64,000 nt of DNA from Aquatica leii (Eukaryota; Arthropoda; Insecta; Coleoptera; Lampyridae). Shown piece after piece: positions 10,748 to 22,869 of the stretch. The translations under genes were made by a program, and so were the position numbers. How positions within the stretch are numbered: the first letter of the stretch is position 1; each line of letters begins with the position of its first letter. The DNA lies in assembly GCA_035610365.1 (NCBI GenBank), contig CM069433.1:174236882-174300881 (forward strand), given 5' to 3'. A model generated the notes under the pieces. The model searched no databases. It saw only the letters and a program-made list of their open reading frames with translations, and was not told the DNA's origin.

Positions 10748-13744
10748 CCTCATCCGTTCCCTCTTCGTTATTATCTGCAGCTCGCCTAGTAATATCAACA
10801 AATTCCCGAAGATGCTTAGGAAGTACTTTAGAATTTTTTAACGATTCCCCATCGATAACTAACACAGGTTCTGTATTGTCTTCTCGATCGGACAAATTAA
10901 TCCGAGATTCTTCACTGTCGTCGCGCTTTAACCCGTATTTCCGCATTCTTTCTTTAACTTTATCCATAAATTCGTTCTCAATATCACTCACATGCGTCAC
11001 TTCACACAGGTTGTTGTTATTTTCAATATCACTATTTTGAGCAGTACGCGAAGATGTTATTTTTATTACTTTATGTGATTTCCTTTCCTCGCGATCTGCA
11101 ATTTTCTGCATGTACTCATTATACATTTGCTGACGGAAAATCTCGGTAGGTGCCATAACAATTGTTTTTTGTTGGTCTGTTTCTGTCTTTAGCGGTTGCT
11201 TTTCGTCGTTCCGTACAGCGATATCGCCTTTTTTTGATATATTATACCGACTGGGTTCAAATTGTTTTTGTGGGTCTTCTGCTGCCATCTCAAGTAAAAG
11301 CTTTCGTTTTTCTTTTTCTAATTCTTCTATCTCTATTTGTATTTCTCTTTCCCTTTCGCGAATGTACTGAATTTGACGTTGATGGACCTCCTGTGGTAAG
11401 GAAAAGCGCCGGTTGTAGATATTTGCGGAGCGAGTTGTATTCCCAACGGAGCTTTGTACTTGCGTGCCTTCATTTAGTACCTTGCTCTGATAACTTCCAC
11501 TCGTTATGTCTGCACAGATTCCGTTCGATAACTCGTAACTTAAATGCGGAACACTTGCGCTTTTTTCACGCATAAGATTCGATTCGATACATTTCTCTCC
11601 CCCTAATTCGTCAACCTTTTTATCAGTTTCTGTAATCATTTTATTATTTACATCGGGTTTGGAGAACAGTATATTATCTTCGGCGGCACGTTGCGTATTT
11701 TCTAAAGTAGTGCTGGAACCGCGTTCCGCATTAGAAGATTCTCGGATGATTGCCAAGAGTCTATTACTGAATTCTGTCGGCTGAGATAATTTTTCATTAA
11801 TAGTGTCTAAATTTGAGGATAATTTAGTAATTTTTATATCATCGTGCTCATTCGAGGATTTCTCGTTATATCCCCGCCTATTTAAATACATTTGATGTAA
11901 TGCAAGTAATTTACCGGCTTCATCCGGCACGGCTTTCGTCGTTTCTAAATGAGACTTTTGCGTTGGCGATAAACACACTAACACGTTAGGGTCTTGTTGT
12001 GTAGGTATGCCGACCCACTTTGTGTAAGGATTAAGGGTCATTTCCTTTGTTGTTGCTGGAATTGTAAAAGAATCGTTAGTTTGTCTTTCGTTAGAAGGTT
12101 TTAATGAGGAAGTTATTGATGCAGGTAAATGTTTACGAAGCTTTTGTAATGAGTGGGATAGTTGCACTTGCCAATAACTCGTAAGCTCTTCTATACCTTG
12201 CGAAACTTGCGCTAATTCTTTAAGTATTTCCACGCCGAACGGCAATTCCATCAATGCTTTTAAACATAATTCTCGCAAAGTATGCGGTTCCATTACGATT
12301 AATTGATCTTTATATAATAATTCGCTTACGTCTGTCATTGAGGAGTGTGTAGGGTTATAAACAGCGGTGCACTGACTTTTACTAGAATCGCTGCTCGTCG
12401 GTGAAATTGAGGGACTTATTGCATTTGCATAACGACAATTGCGTAAATTAAGTTCATCACAGAAATTTTTAAACTCTTTATTAAAAACGTCATGTTCATT
12501 TTTTTCTTTTAAATTATTACAATCGTTACTATTAAAATCACGAGTTTGAGTATCCATAACAGGTTCATTTTTTGGCGTTGGGTTTTCTGGTGTTGGAGGT
12601 GGAGTTAGTTGCGATGGTGGAGGTAAGATTGGAATTGGTGGTAATTCAGCAACCGGCGCCTCTTCAGTATCTGTAGAATCATCGCTGTCATCGCTGTCTT
12701 CTAAATATACATATTCGGCATCAAAATTACTACTTTCTCGAAAAGAAGTGCTCCATGTTCCTAGCACGTTGGCAGCTTCTGTTAACTTTCCACCTACGAC
12801 AATAACCTTTTCACTTGCAGCATTAGTTTTCGACTTAAGAGTGCCGTTATTACTTAAATTACTATCACTGTTGTCGCTACTCTCTTCTTTAATAGCTTCC
12901 AAGTACCGAGGGTGTTGCAACACTGGCATAAAATGTTCGGCAATAGCTGCCCGCTTTCTAGCTTTTCTTTCTTTATAACCTTCTTTCTGTTGTGATTTAC
13001 AAGAGTATTCTTCAGGAGAAGTTATTAAATTAATTCCTTCAAGAAAAACTCGGAGATTTCCTTCGTCTATTGGCGATATGAGATTAATTTGAATAGGTGT
13101 AATTTCCTCTTCAAGTGGTAAAAATGTGGAGCTTAAAGACTCGCCAAATTCTTCTTTATAATTTTCGCATTTGAATTCACCGGTTTCTTCCCATTCAACA
13201 TCGGAATTAGCTTCGGTAATCACAGCATTACATTCGGAAACATTTTTATCCTCACACTCGCTTGTTTCTGATAATTCAGTAATTTTAACAAGATCGTCGT
13301 CATCTAAACTTTTGCTTTTAATTATGGTACCTAATTTTTGTGTGCTTGAAGTCACCGTTTCGGGAGATTCTACTCTGTAATTATCTTGAACGCGTTCTAA
13401 AAGTTTATTTTCGTTCCGAACTTTATTAGTTGCGCCTTCGTCGTCACTATTGTTTACCACATTATCAATCGTATCACTACTTGTTGAAGACGGCGGTATT
13501 TCCACCATTGTTTCGTCGGTAGAAACATTACTCGATACTACGTTTAAGTTCATACATTTTTTACGATTATCTCGCGAACGCTTTTTATGAGACCTTGAGT
13601 GTCCCCCCATTACCGTATCAGCTATTACGTTTTTCTCTTTATCAGTTGCGATAGGTTTCGTTGCTGTTATTTCGATGAAGTTGCCACTTAAGTTATTGCG
13701 AGCTGCAGAATCACGTGTTTCCTGGCGTGTTTCAGTGCAAATGT
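10748..13744 (-). CDS. Large internal exon of a host scaffold-like protein (999 codons)
   Basis: A continuous minus-strand frame runs through the whole segment. Its apparent ATG (13766) lies just upstream of a likely acceptor, and its apparent stop (10716) just downstream of a likely donor. On the coding strand a pyrimidine-rich tract is followed by CTTAG ending at 13745, and GAGG is followed by GTGAGT at 10747-10742. The exon between them is 2,997 nt and phase 1-1. The protein is mostly polar and disordered. It has basic KKRSRD near the start, repeated acidic serine patches, a proline-rich stretch (PPIPILPPPSQLTPPPTPE, about residues 375-395) and a compact leucine-rich segment (LRELCLKALMELPFGVEIL, about 490-510). 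Near residue 800 is a strongly charged coiled coil (REREREIQIEIEELEKEKRK), then a basic EYMQKIADREERKSHK segment. This composition suggests a cytoskeletal or junctional scaffold. A resemblance to insect smallish/LMO7-type proteins is a weak guess; no LIM domain is seen. Confidence 0.8.
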
Positions 13745-15560
13745 CTAAGTGCACGCCGTATAACATGGAAGACAGATGAAAGAATAAATTGCGGTGCTAT
13801 ATGGGAAGATGATACAATTTTTCAGTTGCTAATAAATGTTAGGGTGTGTCATATTTATAATATGTTAGGGAAACAGACGTTTCTATATTTATCGCAAGTC
13901 ATGCTCAATTGCTAAAAACCGGATGTAATATTATACGGCTTGGAAAACTCGTGTAATTACTTTTATTATCGGACGTAACAAACTACGTTAAAAACCTGTT
14001 CAGCAGTACACGTAACAAAAAATAATTGATTGCACAGTAATGTTAAAAATCATTTTTAATATAATGTAACTGCTGCATATCATCTATGCAGATTTCATCG
14101 GTGTGGGAGATAATACACATCATTTTTTAATCATAAGTAAACCTACTTTCAATTTATAGGTTTATATTACCATGTTTAAATTGTAATAATTGTGTAATTT
14201 AAATATCAAACCAGCGGTAGAGATAAATCAAGTATAATTAAATTAATAGATAGTAAGTGACTTGGTGTAATTATGTAATCTTTTGCGTATAAAATACACT
14301 GTGAAGTCAAACAAACTAGTAAATATTTATTTATGATAAAAGTTACAAGTGACTACAATGCTTTGATAAAAAAATTCAAAACACTTAAAAAATGTATAGA
14401 ATTTATTAACTACAAAAAGTACGCAATTAGAATTAATAACAGTTATTTAATGTTTAGTTTTTTATCGCATTTTAAGTAGTAAAACTAAGCACAAGCGAAG
14501 GACAATTTTAAGACGAATTTAGTTATAATAGTTTAACTTTGCAAACTTCTATTTATAGCGTAATAAATATTTGTTTACGTTTGCTAGCTTTGACTCGACC
14601 GGTATGTGGATAAACATACTATTTACAGTTTTATCTTTATTTATGATTTTGATAAATTTATAGCAGAACTTACTTTATTTGTTACTAAAAAACACAACAA
14701 AAATTGCTTGTAGATTTAAATTTAAAAGAAGAGTAAATTTTTCAAAACAATTACACTAAGAACAGCGTGATAACGAATCAATTATTTAGTTTAGTTTTAA
14801 TTAAAAAAACACAATTAAAATAAATACATTTCATTAAGACAGGTCATTCTTATGACCTAACCGTTATCGTATCATACCAAACATATTACATTACGCGCTA
14901 CAAGTAGCGCAACGAATACGTAATTTAAGAAAAAGATTAGTAGATAGTCCAGTCAAATGGTGCACAAATAGAGCTCAAAGTGGAGAGTTCTGGTGTAATT
15001 GTTTCTAAAAGTTTGTTTTATGTTTTTTAGAGCGTTGAGCACGAATCTGAAATCCAACAAAAATTTTCACGACAAATATGAGAAATCATCAAAAAAACAC
15101 TAAAATCAATGTTTTTTAGTGGTTTTTAGCTTATAACTTGCAAAGCAAGCTATTTACGCAAAAAGTGGTTATATAGTAAAATAAAGAGGAGAAAATTACC
15201 TACAATTTATGTTTTTAACATTTTTTTGTACGTCGTACGCAAAAGAGTATTGAAATGTGAGAGAAATCAATCATTTTTGGAAAATAGCAAAACAAAAAAC
15301 AAAAAAACTGCAATTTTCTTTAAGTGAATTATTTCATCTGCAGTTTCTTGCCTTTCAAAGTATTTACCCGGCAAAATATAGAAGAAGCCTTTCTTTCTTT
15401 TGTTTGTGATCTCAAACTTTTCCTTTACTAAATTATAGCGGTGAGGCGTTTTTCTTGCCTAACGGTCTTCAGTTCCTCAGTTCGTGTCGTTTTTCTCTAT
15501 GAAAGGACGTGAAATTATTTTCGTTTCTGAGTGTTTCCGTTGAGATAGAATCCAACAATT
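13745..15560. other. Intron sequence of the minus-strand host gene
   Basis: AT-rich intronic sequence directly upstream of the large exon. The acceptor's pyrimidine tract lies at about 13765-13790. No other gene or clear repeat was recognised. Confidence 0.5.
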
Positions 15561-15569
15561 CAGTCGCAA

Positions 15570-17060
15570 TGTCCAGTGGTAAGTGTTTTTTTTGTGAAAA
15601 AGATGTAAGTGAGGAGGCCGACCACTTTGGTCAAGGAAAAAGGAATAGAAACGTTACGCGATGCTAGTAATAAAGAAATGATAGGAAGAGGCTACTTTGG
15701 CGTGTAAAACATTTGTTGGCGTACATGTTTTATGTCAGAAAAGTTACATACATGATAGAATGATAGCTGCTCACCTTAAGAAAGCTGCTGAACAAAAGCA
15801 CATCGTTAGGAAAATTAAGATCATCCTCTAATTATTTTTATTTCAAAACGCATTGTTTTGTGTGTGGAATACGTAATTCTAAAGATTACGCAAGGATATA
15901 ACAACGACTGACTCTTCGTAAACGTAATTTAGTACATCAGGTGACAAAAATAGAGATGAAACATACAGTTATAAAACAGACATAGTGACTGCTGATTGTC
16001 AGTGCTATGATAAATGTTTAAAAAATCTGTACATTAGTAGGGCCAAGGTTGATGAAAAATAGAATTGTCTTTAAGCTGATGAGGTTGAGAGAGCTACGAA
16101 TGACATTTTCACTTTTATGGAAAGCGATGACGAGGAATATCAGTTTTTATTAGACGAACTAAGGATTTAGAAAGAGGGCTACTTCATTCCACACAGAAAA
16201 ACTGTAATACAACATTTATTGGAGAGATATGGGGAAGATATTATCATATCAAAGATCAAACAGAATACAATCGTATGCTTCAAACATACTTGCCATGAAA
16301 TTTTGACAGATGCGTGGTAAATTGAAAAACGTTTATCAGAACGGAAACAACGTCTTCGATTAAGCGGCTGATATAATTCTTAAAGAGATACGATCGGTAC
16401 CGTATGCCTTGAATGACTTCCTTCAGATTCTTTTTTGAACCAAAAAGCTTTGTTCCGGTGGTTCTCAAAGTTTTCTTAGAAAGACTGATATTCACGAAGA
16501 AGCAAAGGAACATTGACAAATGGAAAAAAAGTTTTTGCCATTTCACATAGCGTTATTACCACTGTCAGACCAACTTTTTTCCTTTTCCGCTTACAAATTG
16601 GGTTATCAGATTTTTTTTTATAAGAAGAATGGGCCGCGAAAACTGATTTATGTTGTCTCATCCTTAGGATTTTGCGCTTCTTATTCCAAAACTGTTCGTT
16701 TTGTTGTGCCAGCAACTATAAGACCATCATTACAAGTATACTCAACAGCTTTCTATGATTTTGTTCGTGACAACGCAGATTTCAACACTCGTACACTAGA
16801 TGGACATAATACCTTCCATGCAATAGGAAGAATACATACGAAAAAGAGTGTGTAGAGGTTGCCACCTGCACAACTTAAAAGATAAAATGACCGCTCAAGA
16901 AATTTTTACGGGTGGCGGGTTTACAGTACAAAAGACTAGCAAATTCTGGTGTGAAACACGGACCAACATGATCATTGAGCAGTCCTTAATGAGGATAAAT
17001 TGCTGGAAGGCTGATCATGGTCGTAGGGTTAGTAAAAGTATTCTCAGTACGTAGACTAAA
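15570..17060 (+). pseudogene. Decayed member of an uncharacterised multicopy arthropod gene family
   Basis: A plausible start at 15570 gives MSSGKCFFCEKDVSEE, with a CxxC pair. Broken frames follow on the plus strand, including EADEVERATNDIFTFMESDDEEYQFLLDELR (about 16077-16170), HRKTVIQHLLERYGEDIIISKIK (about 16195-16260) and SSLGFCASYSKTVRFVVPA. The last open piece includes DNADFNTRTLDGHNTFHA (about 16770-16825), the most conserved-looking motif. I associate this layout (N-terminal Cys motif, helical middle, DN-D-N-RTLDG-NTFH) with repetitive uncharacterised insect proteins that are probably carried by mobile DNA. Many stops and frameshifts make it non-functional. Its biochemical role is unknown. 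Confidence 0.55.
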
Positions 17061-17689
17061 AAAAGGACTTCCCTCCAAAATCTTTGTGAAGAAACGGAGA
17101 AGATATGTGGAGTAGCATTTATTAGTTTATAATAACATGTGGAGATGAGAGAATCAAAGATTAAAACAAATACTAGTGATTTGAAAAAAATGATGGATTG
17201 GTTTACGCAACACTAGCCTTTTCCTGATGTCACAAACATCTTATCTTTTACCACTGGTGTTGTAAAAAACAGCACCATCAACTGTTACATCGCCAAGGAG
17301 ATTGGACTTTTTGCAGTTGCATTTTATACAAATTGGCGACGTTGTTTTTTTGGCTGCCTGATGTAACCAACTGCAATATACATCGTGTGTACTTCCTGTT
17401 TTATGTGTATGCTTGTATGTTTTAACACTCAGTGGTAGCTGATAGTCAATGCTGTAAAAGGGTCATTTTAATCTTAAAACTTTAAGAACACATTTTTTTC
17501 TCCATAATAAAGCAATTTTTAGTATTTCTTTAGAGCCTTATTGACCAAATGACCTAACGCCACTGATAACACTTAATTAAATAAAAGAATTAGCTATTTC
17601 GTTGACTTCCTTTTTATTATTGAAACCAAGAATTTGAATAACTTTAACAGGTTTATGAGTTCATGCTCAGAATTAATTAATAGTGACTG

Positions 17690-18060
17690 TTTCAGAGTGA
17701 GCATCCCATTGTCGGGATGTATTATTTAAGAAGGAAACATTTGGCATAAGGAACTACTTCAACAAAACAAGAGAGACTACTGATGATGGTTACAACAATG
17801 AAACTAACGTTGTAGAGTTTGGTCGTTTAACCTTAGATGGCGATCATTAGGAAACTCGCATAGTTGTTGCTGACAGTGTTTATGCAGATGCTTCAGTAGT
17901 TTCCAAGCGTCATGGTTCACCAATGGTGGTGTTACAAAATCCAAATAAAGTTTGAAAAGCAAGTACCCCTGCAAATCAAAAAAAATCTGGTGTTGAGGAG
18001 ACTAGAGAACTTCCGGCCATATTGACAGATTAAGTGATCAAAGAAGGTACCATGTCAAAG
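17690..18060 (+). other. Short protein-like remnant, unassigned
   Basis: One frame reads NETNVVEFGRLTLDGDH, stop, ETRIVVADSVYADASVVSK, RHGSPMVVLQNPNKV, stop (about 17797-17955), and then a polar stretch to about 18055. Valine-rich beta-like strands with intact sense between isolated stops suggest a decayed coding segment rather than chance. It lies between two TE remnants on the same strand and could belong to either, or to a third element. I cannot name it. Confidence 0.3.
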
Positions 18061-19345
18061 ACTGGAAACTGGTATTGTTTTCTTATTTTAAACTATGTAA
18101 TATTTAAAAAAAAATTAGTAGTTCAATTCGCGAGTATGAAGATTTCTCGTTAGTATGAAATTTGTCAGGAGAATTTCCCTACTCTTGCGCCGAGTTTGTC
18201 AAATTTTAGACAGCATTTCGCACTTCATTTTGATATGATCATTTGAGAGTTTGGTACTTTTACGCCCGGGTTAACCTCCACCGTTCGATTGTTTTACGCT
18301 GCTATCTTAATATGCAATTGCATTTGGAAGGTTGAAACGAGCGAATTTTGGTAGCCACCAAATGTTCATCGTTATCACCGAAGATAACTAGCAGGTGGCC
18401 TCGTTAGAAAATTTCCATGACGTCGCAGTATTGATAACGTCATTATCGTATTCGTATCCACCGTCAAGGGTTGGAAATAGGCAGGACAATCCTTCTTTGC
18501 GAAGAATAATTAAGATAAACATGGAAAATTTAGTTGGTTAAGTCGAAGGGAAACGGTGCGCACTTGCGTTCTTAATAATTGGATGCTAAAGAAACCTTTT
18601 TTATTTGTGTTAATATTAGATACTCGTTCAGATTTGGGTTTAATATTACTTTTTAGATGCATCAAGTACTGAGATTAGCTAATGTCCGACTGAGGTAAAA
18701 CCTAACTGTGAGTATTACTATTTTCAATTCTTTCTTTGATTTGTACTTCGGTGATTAGGTCGTTTATGACCATACGTGCATGTTAGATTAACACAATTGG
18801 TTATATTTTTGTGCTTCGCGAACTTCTAAGTTGTACGCGTTGAGTCTCGAAGGCTTAAATTGTTTTGTTTGTCTACAATTTAAAGATTTGTAAATATAAA
18901 TTCATGCGCTATGTTTATGTATATAGTCCGACAAGGTCAGTTTGTTATACGGTGTGTTGATCGCTATTCGGCGCAACTTCTAATTCAATCGGCCTACGTG
19001 TAAATCTTGTCGAAAATTTACGTTTATATACCTTCTTCAGCTTCTGTGATATAATAAATATTGTATATATTCGGTGTTATTACTTTTGTAGTGTTATATA
19101 TTTTTCTCCTGCTACGGGGAGAGTTAGACGGTATCTCCCGAATTTAATTCTTTATCGTCTTGGCGCCTTTTTTTAGATTCACGTTATAATCACACATAAC
19201 AAAGCCTGCGATCCCTTTCCGAAGAAGCTGTGCTAGCCGTTGCTTTGTTTTGTTATGAGAAGACCGGCGTAACACTTTATTTTTAGCAGATCAACTCCAG
19301 AAGCCTGAGTTTCTCGTAACAACTACATTATGCTTGCTCAAGGTA
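18060..19345. other. Less AT-rich non-coding stretch, possibly 5' part of the copia element
   Basis: No frame was recognised. Base composition is more balanced than in the surroundings. The position just upstream of copia reverse transcriptase remnants suggests leader or LTR material, but no LTR pair, primer binding site or gag motif was found. Confidence 0.3.
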
Positions 19346-20460
19346 TGTAGAACCTAATAATATTTTTGAGGCTCGGAAATCTACCAATAGAAGTACCTGA
19401 GAGGAGGCCATAAAATCGGAATTAAATTCATTAAATTTTATTAACACATGGATTTTGAAAGATAGACCTCTGATACAACTGTAGTAAAAAATAGATGGCT
19501 TTTTAAAAGTTAAGACTGATAGTGATAAAAACGTTAAATTTAAGCCTCGGTTGGTTGCTAAATGGTTTACTTAAGATACGAACTAGATTATAAGAAGACT
19601 TGTTCTTCTGTTATTACACTTAGCACGTGAAGATTATTGCTTGTTTTAGCTGTAAGATACTAAATGAAAATAGATTATTTAGATGTTGAGTCTGCATGGC
19701 AGTCTGAACACGATTTATACGGAATTTCCTGACGGATTTACGAAGGAATTAATAAAGTATGCTTGTTCAAAGAGCGCTTTATGGTTTAAACAATCGCCAA
19801 GAGTGTTATGAGCCATGCATATTTTTTAAATGCGTCAACAATTCACATTTAATAGTAGTTATATGTAGATGATTTCTTTGTTTCTTGGCATTTCAGTGAA
19901 TATTTGTAACTTAAAAATAAAAACATGTCACACGATTGCTGTAAAAACTTGTGGGATGTCTGATGCAAAGGTTGTAACAAACCCTTTAATTAAAGAACGT
20001 AAAATGGAAAAAAGTAAAATGGTTGCTCCTTATCAAAATTTGATCGCATCGTTGTTGTATCTAGATGTATATACACGTCCTGACATGTATGCAATCAGCT
20101 ATTTAAGTCAGTTTAACACATGCTTTTGTGATGAGCATTGGATCATGACAAACCGGGTGTTAAGATATGTACCTAAAAGGTACACGTTACTTACGACTAA
20201 ATTATACAACTGGTTTTAAAGACATTATAAGGTACGCTAACGCTGACTGGGCAAGTAGTGAAGATAGAAAATCTTATCCAGAATATATCTTGAAAATTCA
20301 ATAACTCGACCATATCCTGGAAAAGCAGAAACCGCAACTCAATTTCACAATTATTGTTTAAAAACGTTTTTACAAGTTTCAAGCTAACCAGGAAAACTTT
20401 CTGATGCAGAAAACTGTCAATTTCTTGTTTTATGTAGAAGATAGACATAAAACTTTTATT
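19346..20460 (+). pseudogene. Ty1/copia reverse transcriptase-RNase H remnant
   Basis: Plus-strand frames show copia pol motifs in order. EEAIKSELNSLNFINTWIL lies near 19396. KVKTDSDKNVKFKPRLVAKWFT, the KARLVAKGF motif, lies near 19505-19570. An IYTEFPDGF/ALWFKQSPR-like stretch, matching the GxKQSPR region, lies near 19715-19805. A degraded YVDD region is near 19860, PLIKERKMEKSK at about 19985-20015, and RPDMYAISYLSQF near 20080. Finally RYANADWASSEDRKSYPEYI (about 20232-20290) is the RNase H ADADWA-RKS motif. Multiple stops and frameshifts separate them. Integrase, gag and LTRs are not visible. This is an old inactive insertion within the host intron. Confidence 0.75.
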
Positions 20461-21062
20461 TTTTAGCAGTGGAATCTAGTTGCACAATTTGCTGATCGCT
20501 AAAGTTTTGATAACGTTGACTTTTTTCTTTTTTTGTCAATTGCAGCTGCTCTATGTTTATTTCTTAAAAATCTACACTTAATTCTATCACTGTGTTGTCT
20601 AAATCATTTTAAAGACCATCAATGAGTCAGGTTTATACAGGAACGCAATATAGCCGACACCTACACCAACTAGTTTATAATATGAACTATCAAAGATTCG
20701 TGGATCTAATCAACAATTTAGCTCTGTGGCACGCGTGATGTGAAGTGCATACAACAAATTTGTCTAGTTTTGGACAAAAAGAAGTATAATTTTTTGTATT
20801 GTTACTAAGATAACGTATTTTTGTTACGTAGGCATATTTGAATAAAATTGATATTTCTTTTTCATTTAAATTTATTTAAGCAAAGTTATATTTTTGTTTA
20901 AACTGATTAAAAAATTATATATCGCAGTTATCAGTACAGTAATCCTTTAACATTCATTAGGGATTTTTTTTTCGTTACATTGTAGCACTCCACTTAAAAA
21001 ATGAATATAACTATATATAATAACAGTGACTTGTTGCAAATAAAGTTTTTGATATTTATATT

Positions 21063-22860
21063 TTGGTATATCTTTTTGGACCCCTTTTTTCAGATAACAG
21101 TATGAGTGAGTCAAAAAAATGCAGACAATACAGTGTTGAATATATAAAATCTGGCATTATTCCGTTCCCAGGAAATAGTACTTTACCTATGTGTCTTCTA
21201 TATAATAAAACGATGTTAAACGATTCAATGAAACCTTCTAAGCTATTATTTGAGCGTAACTTAGAACAATAGCGAGAATCTATTGGATTACCATTTAGGT
21301 CTTCCATAGAACCGATGTTCTATCAGCAAAATTTAAATAACCCGCCTTCCCTAACTTCATTTTCCAGGACATTTACAGCTCATACACCGCCAAATCGTTT
21401 CACACCGTATGAAAGACCTTTGACTTCAGATGATGTTCAGAGCCTCAATGATACTATTACCAAAGATTTTAAACGTAACTTCAAGAGAAAAGATACTTGT
21501 TGAGCATTACAACAAATTTTCCAAATTTGAAGAAGAACAGAGGGCTTCACTTATTTCAGATATTGCATTTTATTTTGAAGAAAAAAGAATAAAAATGACG
21601 CTAGGTGCTAGTCATCAAATGGAGCAACAAATTTTAGAGATATTTCGTACAGAAAAATTGGTAAGAACATATTAAACTAAATGTAGAACAAATTTAGAAA
21701 AAAAATGGAATTTTGGAAATATATTCACCTTTATACTGAGTCTAATTTTGTTACAGGAGTACTACAGAACTAGGAAAAGGGGGAAGATTTATACCAAATT
21801 TTGCAATTTAACATTTAGATCAACGGTTTTTAAACACGTGTCTGAAGAAAAAAAAACAAGAAAAAGGACAAAGTCTAGGCTTGAGGGAGATTTAGGTAAA
21901 AGTTAGTTACTATATGATTTTATTTTTTATGTATTGTTTATAGTACTAAAAGAAGATGCAGACAGCTGCTTTAGAGCACTTAAGTTTGACAACTTAACGG
22001 AAGACCAATTTGATTCTACCTGGAAAGCTGTAGTCAATTTCGTCTACAATTTATCAAGTCGTCTAACGATACGAATCAAATAATAGAAAAATGTCCTTTT
22101 TATAAAAACTCTTTGGATTTAAAAGCGGGTTTCAAAAGTAAAGATGGATTATTAACAAAATGGAATCAAAACTTTGAAAAAATCCTTTCCTTTTTAATGA
22201 TGGAGAACCACGTTAAAGACCGAAATATAGAAGCAATTATTAAAAAGCTGAACTCTAAACCAGGAACGGAAAGTAAACATCGTAATAAGCATTTTCAAAA
22301 TTTCTATTTGTAAGATAACAAATACCAGTTTGTTTCTGAAGTTATTAAATTCCATTAGCTTTTCTTAGAGGCATACATTATCATTTTGTATTATTTTTTA
22401 CAGATGGTTGTCATGCAGCATTATCTTGGGCCTTACAAGGGTATCTAGTACCTACTAATAAAGTTGTCAACACTGACGTAACAGGCAAAAAAAGTAGAAC
22501 AAAATTTACTAATAAAGATGCACCGGAATCCGTTATTTTTCTCGGAAAAAATTCTCAAGAAATTGGAGAGAGAATTGCTCATTTAAACAAAACCAGCAGT
22601 GTAATGCAGCTCTCTATTTACTGCATTGGACAAGATATATTTTTTATTGAAAAAATATTTGCAAAATTTGATGAAATAAGGTACAAATTTACAAATGTCT
22701 TTAAAACTTTGCTTTAAAATTATGTATTTGTTTAATCTCGAATTTCCAACGGAATTTAAAATGTTTTATAGTTTTATTGAAAATGATTTAAAATCATCAA
22801 AAACTATTCGTATAGTACATATTTTGTCGGAGTATTTATCTCAAAATTTTGTAGAATAAT
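21063..22860 (+). pseudogene. Spliced gene of unknown function, recently damaged
   Basis: The N-terminus (from ATG 21103) reads SKKCRQYSVEYIKSGIIPF, then CLLYNKTMLNDSMKPSKL. This resembles the start of ZBED/SCAND3-type hAT proteins. A TAG lies at 21270-21272, and a frame change follows near 21470. Two introns are convincing: 21661-21756 (GTAAGA to TTACAG, phase 0) and 21896-21943 (GTAAAA to TATAG, phase 1). Both preserve the frame. A third is likely from 22282 to an acceptor at 22403, phase 1. Exons encode a helical, lysine-rich protein with KKRGKIYTKFCN-like, EDQFDSTWKAVVNF and APESVIFLGKNSQEIGERI segments. A C-terminal IMYLFNLEFPTEFKMFYSFI (about 22722-22782) sits one frame off. The polyadenylation signal AATAAA lies at about 22858. 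The layout matches a repetitive uncharacterised arthropod family; function unknown. Frameshifts near 22040 and 22705 argue for a recent pseudogene. Confidence 0.55.
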
Positions 22861-22869
22861 AAACTTTTG

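Noticed and set aside
11162-13380. Plus-strand open frames across the large exon
   Set aside because: They are antisense shadows of the 999-codon minus-strand exon.
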